From Vibrio echinoideorum (GTDB taxonomy: Bacteria; Pseudomonadota; Gammaproteobacteria; Enterobacterales; Vibrionaceae): a stretch of DNA of 64,000 nt. Below are positions 1 through 8,842 of this stretch, one piece after another (the stretch's first letter is position 1; each line of letters opens with the position of its first letter). Both the position numbers and the translations under genes were made by a program. A model generated the notes under the pieces. It worked only from the letters and a program-made list of their open reading frames with translations. It did no database searches and was not told the DNA's origin. The stretch spans positions 682,001-746,000 of the forward strand of contig NZ_AP025483.1 in NCBI RefSeq assembly GCF_024347455.1, written 5' to 3'.

Positions 1-1379
1 ATATTCCCAACCACTGTTCGTGGATGACGGAATCGGTTCAGTTCACTGCTTGGAATGCGAGGTTTTTCACTTAATAGATAATCAGCCGCACTTTCGTGAT
101 CACCGATCTCTTGCAAGATGCCGCAATGAGTCAACTGCTCTGAGCTTTGAGCCAACGTATCCGAATGTTTCGCTAGTGCTTGTCTTTCGGTATCGGATAG
201 TTCGAAAACAGAGAACTTGAACGCTTTCCAGCTTTTACGTTTACCACCGATATGCCAGAACAATTGTCTCTGTTCGCGAGAGGCCTCAGGTAGCATCATC
301 GAGTAGAACAAAGTCTTGTTCTGATGCTCGTGAGTAAAAGAGTAAATAACGTTACTGGTTCCTTTCACCCCAGGTTTAGCCAGTAAATTCATTCTTTGTT
401 CGTTGAACAGGGTGCCCAGAGCTTGCTGGTTGCGTTCATCATGCCAATATTGCCACAACGGATGGTTGTTATCCGTGAGTAGGGCAAGCTTTAGTTCGCT
501 GCCATTGAAGAACAGAGGAAGGTTACAGGTGTGTTTTAAATAGGTGTGTTCGATGCCTCGAGTGCGGGTTCGAATAACCCTATCTTGATTCTCATGGCTA
601 GTTTTCTTACTTGAGCTATTTAAAGACTCACCGAGTAAGCGACCCACAATATTGTTATCGCTTATCTTGATGGTTCTTAGAAACTTGACTGCGTTGTTCT
701 CATAAGATTCATCAATGCCCAGAACTCGGAATTCAACAGCTTGGTTAACATCGATTTCTAGTGACTTCTCAACAAGCTCTGTGAATTTGACACTGATGAT
801 CTCACCAAGATTGTATCGAAAAGCACTCGGTACTTTGAATTTTGCACCCGAAGGAGAGATATCAACCGTAACACCATGCAAGCTTTGACCTTTAGATGTT
901 GTAACCTCAACCTGTGAACTGATCTTAAGTCTGTTTTCTTTACGCTTTAAATCGTAGCCTAAGTTAATAGCCTCTGCTTCGTATGGGCTATTCGCGCTAG
1001 TTATGTCGTGGTTATTTTGAGATGAGGTATTAACGACACTACGAAGTGGCTGAGTTCGTGGCGTCATGACCAACTCCCACACCCCTTCTGTATAGCCTTT
1101 AAATTTTTTAGTGCCACGTTGATATGCGTTCAAAGCTATGTCATCAAGCCAGTGTTTACGACCATCTAGCGTGAACTGGCGACATTCATTATCAATACGT
1201 CCACGTAAATCAATGCTCTTTGTACACGGAGCCATGATACGATTCAGTTCCATTTTAACGAGCAGCTTTAGAGACGGCGATTCGTCTTCTGTCATTTGAG
1301 AAAGAAGGAATTCGAAATCTTCGGCGTGGTAAGCCGGGATTAGTCGTTCTGCTACAGATAGAATTTCAGATTGCTGCAT
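1..1379 (-). CDS. PilZ-domain cyclic-di-GMP-binding protein (PlzD-like), C-terminus beyond window
   Basis: The reading frame is open from an ATG at 1379 to the window edge, giving the first ~459 residues. A PilZ domain is marked by RKENR (residues 146-150, the RxxxR c-di-GMP arginine motif) and DISPSG (173-178, the D/NxSxxG motif). Family knowledge: PilZ proteins are c-di-GMP receptors acting on motility, biofilm and virulence. The gene is divergent from radA, the position held in V. cholerae by plzD (VC2344), so I infer a PlzD orthologue. The region after the PilZ domain is long and I recognise no catalytic motif in it. No signal peptide is seen, so the protein is probably cytoplasmic. Partial only because of the window edge. 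Confidence 0.85.
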   Translation of the reverse strand, partial: MQQSEILSVAERLIPAYHAEDFEFLLSQMTEDESPSLKLLVKMELNRIMAPCTKSIDLRGRIDNECRQFTLDGRKHWLDDIALNAYQRGTKKFKGYTEGVWELVMTPRTQPLRSVVNTSSQNNHDITSANSPYEAEAINLGYDLKRKENRLKISSQVEVTTSKGQSLHGVTVDISPSGAKFKVPSAFRYNLGEIISVKFTELVEKSLEIDVNQAVEFRVLGIDESYENNAVKFLRTIKISDNNIVGRLLGESLNSSSKKTSHENQDRVIRTRTRGIEHTYLKHTCNLPLFFNGSELKLALLTDNNHPLWQYWHDERNQQALGTLFNEQRMNLLAKPGVKGTSNVIYSFTHEHQNKTLFYSMMLPEASREQRQLFWHIGGKRKSWKAFKFSVFELSDTERQALAKHSDTLAQSSEQLTHCGILQEIGDHESAADYLLSEKPRIPSSELNRFRHPRTVVGN

Positions 1380-1540
1380 ACTTTTCTTGTTAGAATGGCC
1401 GGTGCGTTATTGTTATCGACAAGTTGTATTTGATCTTTAGATATTCGTGACCCTACTGCAACGTTTATTTTCATGCGTACGGTCAACGGGGTCACAGAAT
1501 CGCAACATTTACCAGTTACCAAGCAAATTATTGAGGTTTT

Positions 1541-2923
1541 ATGGCTAAGGCAAAACGAGCTTATGTGTGTAATGACTGTGGCGCTGACTTTCCACGTTGG
1601 CAAGGACAGTGCAATGCATGTGGTGCTTGGAACACGATTACAGAAGTTAGGTTAGCTGCTTCACCTCAAGTTGCGCGTAATGAACGATTAAGTGGTGGCT
1701 ACGCGGGTGGCGCAACGGAATCTTCGGTTCAAACTCTCTCTGAAATCAACTTGCAAGAGGTCCCACGTTTCAGCAGTGGCTTTAAAGAGCTCGACCGTGT
1801 TTTAGGCGGTGGTGTTGTTCCTGGTGCCGCTATCCTGATTGGTGGTAACCCTGGTGCCGGTAAATCAACGCTGTTATTGCAAACCATGTGTCAGCTTTCT
1901 TCTCAACTACCGACACTTTATGTCACTGGGGAAGAATCTCTTCAACAGGTCGCGATGCGTGCTTCTCGATTAGGATTACCGAAAGAGCATCTTAAAATGC
2001 TCTCTGAAACCAATGTCGATAAGATCTGTCAGGTTGCCGAAAGGGAACAACCTAAAATAATGGTCATCGACTCAATCCAAGTTATGCATGTCGCCGATGT
2101 TCAATCATCGCCAGGCAGTGTTGCACAAGTTCGTGAATCAGCAACAGCATTAACGCGCTACGCGAAACAGAATAACGTTGCTGTGTTCTTAGTTGGACAT
2201 GTAACCAAAGATGGTACGTTGGCAGGACCAAAAGTACTTGAACACATAATTGACTGTTCCGTGCTGTTAGATGGCGGAACGGATAGCCGTTTTAGAACGC
2301 TGCGTAGTCACAAGAACCGTTTTGGTGCGGTCAATGAATTAGGCGTGTTTGCAATGACAGGCCAAGGCCTTAAAGAAGTCAGCAATCCATCTGCTATTTT
2401 CTTGTCTCGCGGCGAAGAAGAAACATCAGGCAGTTCAGTGATGGTGGTTTGGGAAGGGACACGTCCGCTTCTTGTTGAAATCCAAGCGTTAGTGGATTAT
2501 TCCCAGTTGGCAAACCCACGTCGTGTCGCGGTTGGTCTTGAGCAAAATCGATTGTCATTGTTATTAGCAGTGCTGCATAAACATGGCGGCTTACAAATGG
2601 CTGACCAAGATGTGTTTGTGAATGTTGTTGGTGGTGTTAAAGTAACCGAAACCAGTGCCGATCTTGCATTAGTGATCGCTTTACTTTCGAGTTTCAGAGA
2701 CCGTGCATTGCCAAAAGATGTGGTGGTATTTGGGGAAGTAGGCCTCGCGGGTGAGATTCGTCCAGTACCGAGTGGGCAAGAGCGTCTTAATGAGGCGTTT
2801 AAGCATGGTTTCAAGAGAGCGATAGTGCCTGCTGCGAACATGCCTAAGGGCGGCATTCCTGGAATGCAGATCCATGGGGTCAAAAAATTATCAGAGGCAA
2901 TTAATGCTTTTGATGAGTTGTAA
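1541..2923 (+). CDS. radA: DNA repair protein RadA (Sms)
   Basis: RadA is a RecA-like ATPase that drives branch migration and helps process recombination intermediates. The 460-residue protein has the full family layout: an N-terminal C4 zinc finger (CNDC at 10-13, CNAC at 24-27), Walker A GGNPGAGKST (101-110), Walker B IMVIDS (173-178), the RadA-specific KNRFG motif (258-262), and a C-terminal Lon-protease-like domain. Start ATG follows a GAGG box about 4 bases upstream. Divergent from the PilZ gene; followed by an intrinsic terminator at 3033-3071, so it appears to be transcribed alone. Length and motifs are normal. Confidence 0.97.
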   Translation: MAKAKRAYVCNDCGADFPRWQGQCNACGAWNTITEVRLAASPQVARNERLSGGYAGGATESSVQTLSEINLQEVPRFSSGFKELDRVLGGGVVPGAAILIGGNPGAGKSTLLLQTMCQLSSQLPTLYVTGEESLQQVAMRASRLGLPKEHLKMLSETNVDKICQVAEREQPKIMVIDSIQVMHVADVQSSPGSVAQVRESATALTRYAKQNNVAVFLVGHVTKDGTLAGPKVLEHIIDCSVLLDGGTDSRFRTLRSHKNRFGAVNELGVFAMTGQGLKEVSNPSAIFLSRGEEETSGSSVMVVWEGTRPLLVEIQALVDYSQLANPRRVAVGLEQNRLSLLLAVLHKHGGLQMADQDVFVNVVGGVKVTETSADLALVIALLSSFRDRALPKDVVVFGEVGLAGEIRPVPSGQERLNEAFKHGFKRAIVPAANMPKGGIPGMQIHGVKKLSEAINAFDEL

Positions 2924-3032
2924 TTGAGCTCACTTCAGCTACTCTATACAGCAGAAAATCAGTCTAACTTGAACGTTAATTACGCTTTAAGTTAGCACTA
3001 AACCTAACAATCATTTAGATTGTTTCTACAGA

Positions 3033-3071
3033 TTGCCTTTTCGTTTTTGTTACGAAAAGGCAAAGTTTTTT
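3033..3071 (+). terminator. Rho-independent terminator of radA
   Basis: An 11-bp perfect stem (TTGCCTTTTCG at 3033-3043 with CGAAAAGGCAA at 3053-3063) with a 9-base loop is followed closely by a run of six T. It lies about 110 bp after the radA stop and before the fusA promoter. Confidence 0.85.
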
Positions 3072-3111
3072 AGTCCCAAATGCATGCAAAGCTATCAGTC
3101 CTCACAGATTG

Positions 3112-3120
3112 TGATATACT
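3112..3120 (+). promoter_or_regulatory. Extended -10 promoter element of the EF-G gene
   Basis: TG-A-TATACT (TG at 3112-3113, hexamer at 3115-3120) is a near-consensus extended -10 element 38 bp upstream of the EF-G start. No good -35 hexamer is seen at the usual distance (3092-3097 reads CTATCA), as is usual for extended -10 promoters. Confidence 0.6.
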
Positions 3121-3157
3121 CTGCGCGCATTTTATATCCTATTAACAGAGTAAGACA

Positions 3158-5245
3158 ATGGCAGATTTATCGAAATACAGAAACATTGGTATTTTCGCGC
3201 ACGTTGATGCGGGTAAAACAACTACCACTGAGCGTATCCTTAAGCTAACTGGTCAGATCCACAAGACTGGTGAAGTACATGATGGCGAATCAACTACTGA
3301 CTTCATGGAACAGGAAGCTGAGCGCGGAATTACTATCCAATCAGCAGCTGTAAGCTGTTTCTGGAACGGTCACCGTCTAAACGTTATCGATACTCCTGGA
3401 CACGTTGACTTCACAGTTGAAGTATACCGTTCTCTTAAAGTACTTGATGGCGGTATCGGTGTATTCTGTGGTTCTGGTGGTGTTGAACCACAATCAGAAA
3501 CTAACTGGCGCTACGCTAACGAATCAGAAGTATCTCGTCTGATCTTCGTTAACAAACTAGACCGTATGGGTGCAGATTTCTACAACGTTGTTGACCAAGT
3601 TAAAAACGTTCTAGGCGCAACTCCTCTAGTTATGGTTCTACCAATCGGCCGCGAAGATGAATTCGTGGGTGTTGTAGACCTTCTAAGCCGTAAAGCATAC
3701 GTTTGGGATGACACTGGTCTTCCTGAAAACTTCGAAATCAAAGATGTTCCTGCGGACATGGTTGATGACGTTGAGCAATACCGTGAAGAGCTAATCGAAA
3801 CTGCTGTAGAGCAAGACGATGACCTACTTGAAGCTTACATGGAAGGTGAAGAGCCTTCTATCGAAGACGTCAAGCGTTGTATCCGTAAAGGTACTCGTGA
3901 CCTAGCGTTCTTCCCAACTTACTGTGGTTCTGCATTCAAGAACAAGGGTGTTCAAATCATTCTTGACGCTGTTGTAGATTACCTACCTTCTCCAACTGAA
4001 GTTGATCCTCAACCTCTAATGGATGAGAACGGTGAAGAAACTGGTAACCACGCTGTTGTTTCTACTGAAGAAACATTTAAAGCGCTTGCATTCAAAATCA
4101 TGGATGACCGTTTCGGTGCTCTAACTTTCGTTCGTATTTACTCTGGTAAATTGAACAAAGGCGACACGATCCTTAACTCATTCACAGGTAAAACTGAGCG
4201 TGTTGGCCGTATGGTTGAGATGCAAGCTGATGACCGTAACGAACTAACTAGCGCACAAGCTGGTGACATCATTGCGATCGTTGGTATGAAGAACGTGCAA
4301 ACAGGTCACACTTTATGTGATCCTAAAGATCAAGTAACGCTTGAGCCAATGGTTTTCCCAACTCCAGTAATCTCTATCGCTGTATCTCCAAAAGATAAAG
4401 GCGGTTCTGAGAAAATGGGTATCGCGATCGGTAAAATGGTTGCAGAAGATCCATCTTTCCAAGTTGAAACTGACGAAGAAACTGGCGAAACTATCCTGAA
4501 AGGTATGGGTGAGCTTCACCTAGACATCAAGGTAGATATCCTTAAGCGTACTTACGGCGTTGACCTAACAGTTGGTGCTCCTCAAGTTGCTTACCGTGAA
4601 ACTATCACTCAAGCAATTGAAGATAGCTACACGCATAAGAAACAGTCTGGTGGTTCTGGTCAATTCGGTAAGATCGATTACCGTATCAAGCCTGGCGAAC
4701 CTGGTTCTGGCTTTACGTTCTCTTCAAAAGTTGTTGGCGGTAACGTACCTAAAGAATTCTGGCCTGCTGTTGAGAAAGGCTTTGCTGGCATGATGGAAAA
4801 CGGCGTACTAGCTGGCTTCCCTACGCTAGACGTTGAAGTTGAACTTTACGATGGTGGTTTCCACGCAGTCGATTCATCTGCAATCGCATTTGAAATCGCA
4901 GCGAAAGGTGCATTCCGTCAATCTATGCCTAAAGCTGGCGCGCAACTTCTTGAGCCAATCATGAACGTTGACGTATTTACTCCAGAAGATCACGTTGGTG
5001 ATGTTATCGGTGACCTTAACCGTCGTCGTGGCATGATCAAAGATCAACAAGCTGGCGTAACTGGCGTTCGTATTAAAGCTGACGTACCACTTTCAGAAAT
5101 GTTTGGTTACATCGGTCACCTACGTACAATTACTTCAGGCCGTGGCCAATTCTCTATGGAATTCGCACAGTACTCTCCATGTCCAACGAACGTGGCAGAA
5201 GAAGTAATCGCTAAAGTTAAAGCAGAAAAAGCAGCTGGTAAGTAA
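3158..5245 (+). CDS. fusA2: Elongation factor G, second (non-str-operon) copy
   Basis: EF-G is the GTPase that moves tRNA and mRNA through the ribosome and, with RRF, splits ribosomes. The 695-residue protein has all G motifs: [12 protein letters not shown] (14-25), RGITI (56-60), DTPGHVD (78-84), NKLD (132-135) and a GSAF box, followed by domains II-V. It is not next to rpsL/rpsG/tuf, and its residues near G4 ([16 protein letters not shown]) differ from the canonical EF-G I remember, so I call it the second EF-G that Vibrio keeps beside radA. Codon use is very biased (for example CGT for Arg), which suggests high expression. Bounded by its own extended -10 promoter and a strong terminator. 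Confidence 0.95.
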   Translation: MADLSKYRNIGIFAHVDAGKTTTTERILKLTGQIHKTGEVHDGESTTDFMEQEAERGITIQSAAVSCFWNGHRLNVIDTPGHVDFTVEVYRSLKVLDGGIGVFCGSGGVEPQSETNWRYANESEVSRLIFVNKLDRMGADFYNVVDQVKNVLGATPLVMVLPIGREDEFVGVVDLLSRKAYVWDDTGLPENFEIKDVPADMVDDVEQYREELIETAVEQDDDLLEAYMEGEEPSIEDVKRCIRKGTRDLAFFPTYCGSAFKNKGVQIILDAVVDYLPSPTEVDPQPLMDENGEETGNHAVVSTEETFKALAFKIMDDRFGALTFVRIYSGKLNKGDTILNSFTGKTERVGRMVEMQADDRNELTSAQAGDIIAIVGMKNVQTGHTLCDPKDQVTLEPMVFPTPVISIAVSPKDKGGSEKMGIAIGKMVAEDPSFQVETDEETGETILKGMGELHLDIKVDILKRTYGVDLTVGAPQVAYRETITQAIEDSYTHKKQSGGSGQFGKIDYRIKPGEPGSGFTFSSKVVGGNVPKEFWPAVEKGFAGMMENGVLAGFPTLDVEVELYDGGFHAVDSSAIAFEIAAKGAFRQSMPKAGAQLLEPIMNVDVFTPEDHVGDVIGDLNRRRGMIKDQQAGVTGVRIKADVPLSEMFGYIGHLRTITSGRGQFSMEFAQYSPCPTNVAEEVIAKVKAEKAAGK

Positions 5246-5267
5246 TTAGCTCTTTTCTAAGTTAACT

Positions 5268-5305
5268 AAAAAAGCACCGCAAGTGAAAGCTTGCGGGGCT
5301 TTTTG
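5268..5305 (+). terminator. Rho-independent terminator of the EF-G gene
   Basis: The stem CCGCAAG / CTTGCGG lies in a longer AAAAGC...GCTTTTT pairing, has a short loop and ends in five T. It starts 23 bp after the EF-G stop. Confidence 0.9.
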
Positions 5306-5320
5306 TTGCTTGTCATATAC

Positions 5321-5384
<64 letters not shown>

Positions 5385-5446
5385 TGATGTGGCCCCGTAC
5401 TGAATGGATACGGGACAAATTCAGATACAGCTTAAACAGAGAGGGA

Positions 5447-5659
5447 CTAACGTTTCAAATCAATGTAGATCTGCTCTACTTTAATACGTGCCCAGTCCGT
5501 TTTACGCAAAAATTTTAAGCTGGATTTGATGCTAGGGTCTTTTTTGAAACAGTTGATGTTTACCATGTAACTCAACTCTTCCCAGCCGTAATGCTCAACC
5601 AATTCAGTCAGTAGTTTCTGCAGAGTGATACCGTGAAGTGGGTTATTTTCTTGTGTCAT
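5447..5659 (-). CDS. VF530-type (DUF2132) small conserved protein
   Basis: This 70-residue protein matches the VF530/DUF2132 family I remember from its features: NNPLHG near the N-terminus (5-10), [10 protein letters not shown] in the middle, and [16 protein letters not shown] near the C-terminus. A member from Vibrio fischeri has a solved structure and the family is listed as DNA-binding in some databases, but no function is established. It is small, soluble and without a signal peptide. It lies just upstream of a LysR gene on the same strand, with 45 bp between them, but is probably independent. Confidence 0.85.
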   Translation of the reverse strand: MTQENNPLHGITLQKLLTELVEHYGWEELSYMVNINCFKKDPSIKSSLKFLRKTDWARIKVEQIYIDLKR

Positions 5660-5704
5660 GAGATGTTCTCGCCATTTGTTTGAGCTCAGTATATCAGTTT
5701 CGCT

Positions 5705-6655
5705 TTATGAATTATCGGACCATTTAAGCTCGTAATCGGTATCGATAATAGAAAGCTCTTCCCGACCTTTATTTCCAAATAACTGAACCTGACCTTGCAT
5801 CCAAGCTTCAAAGCGTTTTATTTTCTCTCGATGAAAGTAACCAGCAGGTGCGCATAAAAAGTAATTGTATTTAGGCTTGAGTGCGATGTTGCCTATTCGA
5901 ACTAATTTCCCTTCCTGTAGATAGCGGTACACCAAGCTGTGCTTAACGAGTGCGACTCCTTGAACTGATAGTGCGCCTTCTAGAACAAAGTGCGAGCCAT
6001 CAAATTGCAACGATGTACGGCCAGCTCTCGCTCCGACAATTTCTAGCCATAGATTCCAATCCATATCCGGCCAGCGGTCTTCAATTAACTCAGCTTTGTG
6101 CAGATCACCGATATCGTAAATACCATGCTTTTCTTGGTAAATAGGGTGGCAAACTGGGTAAACCACCTCGTCCATTAACCAACGCGATTCAATGTTTGGA
6201 TAACTACCATGACCATAGCGAACGCAGACATCGACATTAGAGTCTTCAAACGTCACTAGCTTATTGGTTGGTTCAATCAACATGGATAGATCAGGGTGGC
6301 GATCGCGAAAGTCGCCAATTCGAGGTACCAACCAGTGTTGGGCAAATGATGGCACGGTTGAAATAGACAGTTGAGTAGGGTTTGGATCTTGGTTAATTCG
6401 CCTCACGCCATCTTGAATGTGGGCAAAGCCTTTCTTAGCTTGCAGGTAAAGCACTTCACCTTCGTGAGTGAGTACTATTTTTCGGTGCTGACGAATAAAC
6501 AAGTCTGCACCTAACCACACTTCAAGTTGACGAATTTGTTGGCTGACGGCAGCTGCCGTGACAAACAGCTTCTCAGCCGCGAGTTTAAAGCTGCCAGTTT
6601 CAGCTGCAGTATAAAAATAGTAGATCCCTTGGAAAGGTGGGGTTCGCTCTCTCAC
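5705..6655 (-). CDS. LysR-family transcriptional regulator (GcvA-like)
   Basis: A 316-residue LysR protein. Its N-terminal winged helix-turn-helix is recognisable from FYTAAETGSFKLAAEKLFV (14-32) and AVSQQIRQLE (36-45), and a substrate-binding domain follows from about residue 90. The N-terminus and the short gap before the effector domain resemble the GcvA branch. The start is a GTG at 6655 with an AGGA box 8 bases upstream; no better ATG is in frame. It is divergent from a DUF1127 gene, and LysR proteins commonly control their divergent neighbour, so that gene is the likely target (inference). The effector is unknown. Confidence 0.9.
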   Translation of the reverse strand: MRERTPPFQGIYYFYTAAETGSFKLAAEKLFVTAAAVSQQIRQLEVWLGADLFIRQHRKIVLTHEGEVLYLQAKKGFAHIQDGVRRINQDPNPTQLSISTVPSFAQHWLVPRIGDFRDRHPDLSMLIEPTNKLVTFEDSNVDVCVRYGHGSYPNIESRWLMDEVVYPVCHPIYQEKHGIYDIGDLHKAELIEDRWPDMDWNLWLEIVGARAGRTSLQFDGSHFVLEGALSVQGVALVKHSLVYRYLQEGKLVRIGNIALKPKYNYFLCAPAGYFHREKIKRFEAWMQGQVQLFGNKGREELSIIDTDYELKWSDNS

Positions 6656-6758
6656 ATTAGTTTTCCTTAACTGAATGCCAATATCTATCGTTTGTCGTTA
6701 GTGCGTTGTTGGTCGATTATTGACCATAACAAAGCGAGAGATCAACAGGAGAAAGGCT

Positions 6759-6965
6759 ATGAATACGATAACAGCAACCGAAAATACCAACCATTCATTT
6801 TTGTCATCGTTATCAGTTAAGAAATTCTATTCTAAATTTAGACTTTATCTTCAGAAGCGTAGAACGAGAAAGCACCTAGCTGAACTATCTGATTATTTAC
6901 TTGAAGATGTTGGTATTACCCGAGGTCAGGCCAACGAAGAAGTGAGAAAACCATTTTGGGAGTGA
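6759..6965 (+). CDS. DUF1127 small protein
   Basis: The 68-residue product ends in a DUF1127 domain: RRTRKHLAELSDYLLEDVG (about 36-54) then ITRGQANEEVRKPFW. The family is made of short, Arg-rich, helical proteins; some bacterial members bind RNA or affect phosphate and stress responses, but the role in Vibrio is unknown. I chose the ATG at 6759 because AGGAG lies 9 bases upstream; the frame could extend to a TTG at 6720 without a ribosome site. It is divergent from the GcvA-like LysR gene. A related module follows at 7089-8320. Confidence 0.85.
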   Translation: MNTITATENTNHSFLSSLSVKKFYSKFRLYLQKRRTRKHLAELSDYLLEDVGITRGQANEEVRKPFWE

Positions 6966-6974
6966 TTAAGCTTA

Positions 6975-7016
6975 CCGTAACGTAACTCTTTCTGATTTTT
7001 AAGAGTTACGTTACGG
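6975..7016. terminator. 16-bp perfect inverted repeat between convergent genes
   Basis: CCGTAACGTAACTCTT (6975-6990) pairs perfectly with 7001-7016 around a 10-base loop. It begins 10 bp after the DUF1127 stop and lies between two convergent genes, so a two-way transcription stop is likely. Neither side has a T-run, which is odd for an intrinsic terminator. Confidence 0.6.
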
Positions 7017-7045
7017 TTAGTAAGGAACATGATGTTTATTCTCTT

Positions 7046-7087
7046 GCCAAAGCCAAAGCCAAAGCCAAAGCCAAAGCCAAAGCCAAA
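7046..7087. repeat. Hexanucleotide tandem array, seven perfect GCCAAA units
   Basis: Seven uninterrupted GCCAAA copies (42 bp) end one base before the stop codon of the LysR-type frame on the minus strand. An open frame across it would give an alternating Gly-Phe repeat; I regard that as an artefact. Confidence 0.97.
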
Positions 7088-7088
7088 G

Positions 7089-8029
7089 CTAGATCTTTGA
7101 TATTTCAGAAACTTCTTCATGCAACCATTCAGTAAATGCCGCAATACGCTCTTTTCTTGGCGAGCTAGGATCAAAACATAAGTTAACTTGAACGCCAGGT
7201 GTCATCCCAATATTAAAGGGTTTAACGAGTAACCCGCGTTCAATGAAATCACCGGCAAGGCTGTCCGTTGCGAGGCAAACTCCATGACCCGCCATCACAG
7301 TGGTTAACCCCATATCAAAGGTACCGACTTCCATCCACTCTATGGTACTACCTTGAGTAGATATGTTGGCTTGTTTGAACCACTCCTCCCAAGGGAAGCA
7401 TCCGCTATTAAATTGAATCAACCAACATTTGAGTAATTGTTCTGGTGACGTGAACTTTAAAGAGTTGGCGAGTTCAGGTGAGCAAAAAGGATAGATGGGT
7501 TCGTTGATTAGCATCTCAAGAGTCAAGCCTTCCTCAACACATAGCTCTTCGCCTTGCAGAATAGCCACATCAATCTCACCATGTTTTAAATTTGGGGTAT
7601 CAGACGCTGTTAGCACCTTAATTGGGATCTCTGGGTGTCTGACTGAGAATTTCCACAGCCTTGGCAATAACCAACGCGATGCAAAAGAGGGAGGGCTTCG
7701 AACAACGATAACGCCTTGCAGGGGTTCAGACTGAATCTTATTCAATCCGACAACAAGCTCTTTAAATCCATCTGACACATGCTGGAAGAGAGTCCGCCCC
7801 TCTTGAGTCAGCGCCATTTCACGCCCTTTCCTGATGAACAGCTTACACTCCAATTGTTCCTCTAACTGACGGATCTTTTGGCTGACAGCAGCTTGGCTAA
7901 CAAAGAGCTCTTTTGGCTGACAGCAGCTTGGCTAACAAAGAGCTCTTCTGCTGCCTTGCTGTAGCTACTCAAGCGAGCTGCGACTTCGAAGTAACGAAGT
8001 CCGGAAAGGTGGCGTAGTCTATTGTCCAT
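7089..8029 (-). pseudogene. LysR-family regulator, frameshifted by a 35-bp tandem duplication
   Basis: An ATG at 8029 opens a normal LysR N-terminus (YFEVAARLSSYSKAAEEL, then FVSQAAVSQK). An exact 35-bp tandem repeat (7876-7910 and 7911-7945) then shifts the frame and brings a stop about 15 codons later. Removing one copy restores VSQKIRQLEEQLECKLFIR and joins directly to the open frame that runs to 7089, for a normal LysR protein of about 300 residues. As it stands, only a C-terminal piece of about 254 residues without the DNA-binding helix could be made, from a TTG at 7853. It is divergent from the small gene at 8129 and parallels the LysR/DUF1127 pair at 5705-6965. The duplication could revert by slippage, so the gene may be switchable rather than dead. 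Confidence 0.9.
7876..7945. repeat. Exact 2 x 35-bp tandem duplication inside a LysR gene
   Basis: The 35-bp unit at 7876-7910 is repeated without change at 7911-7945. It covers codons of the recognition helix (SQAAVSQK). Thirty-five is not a multiple of three, so the duplication breaks the frame. Confidence 0.97.
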
Positions 8030-8061
8030 AACTTCTTCTTATAGTTCTTGTTAGGAATGGT

Positions 8062-8078
8062 TGTTCGCTTATCGAACA
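8062..8078. promoter_or_regulatory. Inverted repeat TGTTCG-N5-CGAACA, possible LysR operator
   Basis: Perfect 6-bp arms with a 5-bp spacer lie in the region between the broken LysR gene and the small gene at 8129. LysR sites are usually short interrupted palindromes in this position. Assignment is inference. Confidence 0.4.
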
Positions 8079-8128
8079 GGTTGTTTTCATAATAACGACA
8101 GAACGATGGCAAATACAAGAGAGTAATT

Positions 8129-8320
8129 ATGGAAGTATTAATCAGTTGGACGAGACTTTATGGTGCTAAGTTGTTTAAAAATAAGAAGATAAAATTAGGT
8201 GAAGTTAAGGCGAAACAGAATCAGGTTTTATGTGCAGAACAACTGAGCCGACGAGTGAAAGAAGACATAGGGTTAGAATATGAGAACAACGATTCTTCTG
8301 ATTATACGAAATACTTATAA
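8129..8320 (+). CDS. Small protein, diverged DUF1127-like
   Basis: A 63-residue basic N-terminal half is followed by EQLSRRVKEDIGLEYE (39-54), which resembles the DUF1127 core (compare AELSDYLLEDVGITRG in the neighbour at 6759). I cannot prove the family by eye, but length, divergent position next to a LysR gene and this core all match the neighbouring module. A weak GAGAG ribosome site precedes the ATG. No membrane segment or signal peptide. Function unknown. Confidence 0.6.
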   Translation: MEVLISWTRLYGAKLFKNKKIKLGEVKAKQNQVLCAEQLSRRVKEDIGLEYENNDSSDYTKYL

Positions 8321-8842
8321 TTCTGACTTATGTAGTCAATAGCGTGAAGTCGGGTCTCGCTGGCTTTATCTCAGTCATAATTTTCATCTGTATTGGTTTG
8401 GCTCAATATGACTTTACTCATTAATTGTCGAGTATTTTTATAATTCTATTTACTATTAAACTAAATGCTTACTTTGAAATGATTCTGTCTTATTTTTGAG
8501 ACTTTAACTCTGATTTATTTAGAAACAAGCATTGTATTCCATATTTCATTTATTTTTCTAATGGATATAAAACAACCAGTTATTTTAATGATAAATAAAT
8601 AAAGGTTCCAACTCTACTGTATTTTTGGATTTTTAATTTATTTAACTTTAGAAAAATAAAAGACTTAATTAACTTTCAGTCTGATTTACCCTTCTATGGT
8701 ACTACTTAAAATCCCCTGCGTGTATAAAACTTGAACAACTCGTTTATCAATTCTATATCTTTAATGTTCAGTCTTTCTATATCTCCTTGGGTTTTCTATT
8801 GGGCAGATAGAGGGAATAGAAAGACGAGAGGGTGGGGGCTGT
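8321..8842. other. 522-bp AT-rich gap upstream of the tadE block
   Basis: No convincing gene is seen. The middle (about 8400-8700) is very AT-rich, as in regions often bound by H-NS. A 26-codon GTG frame at 8344-8424 encodes a short hydrophobic peptide but has no ribosome site. Close to tadE there is a 10-bp perfect inverted repeat (GTCTTTCTAT at 8771-8780 and its complement at 8816-8825) that could form a leader hairpin just upstream of the tadE ribosome site. Confidence 0.6.

Noticed and set aside
6926-7174. Minus-strand ORF with an alternating Gly-Phe run
   Set aside because: It is produced by the GCCAAA array read in one frame, overlaps the end of the LysR gene in another frame and has no ribosome site.
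7089-7853. Independent 254-residue regulator starting at a TTG
   Set aside because: It is the tail of a full LysR gene; the missing N-terminus lies directly upstream in another frame after the 35-bp duplication.
8344-8424. 26-codon GTG frame for a small hydrophobic peptide
   Set aside because: No ribosome site and no supporting context; likely chance in an AT-rich gap.
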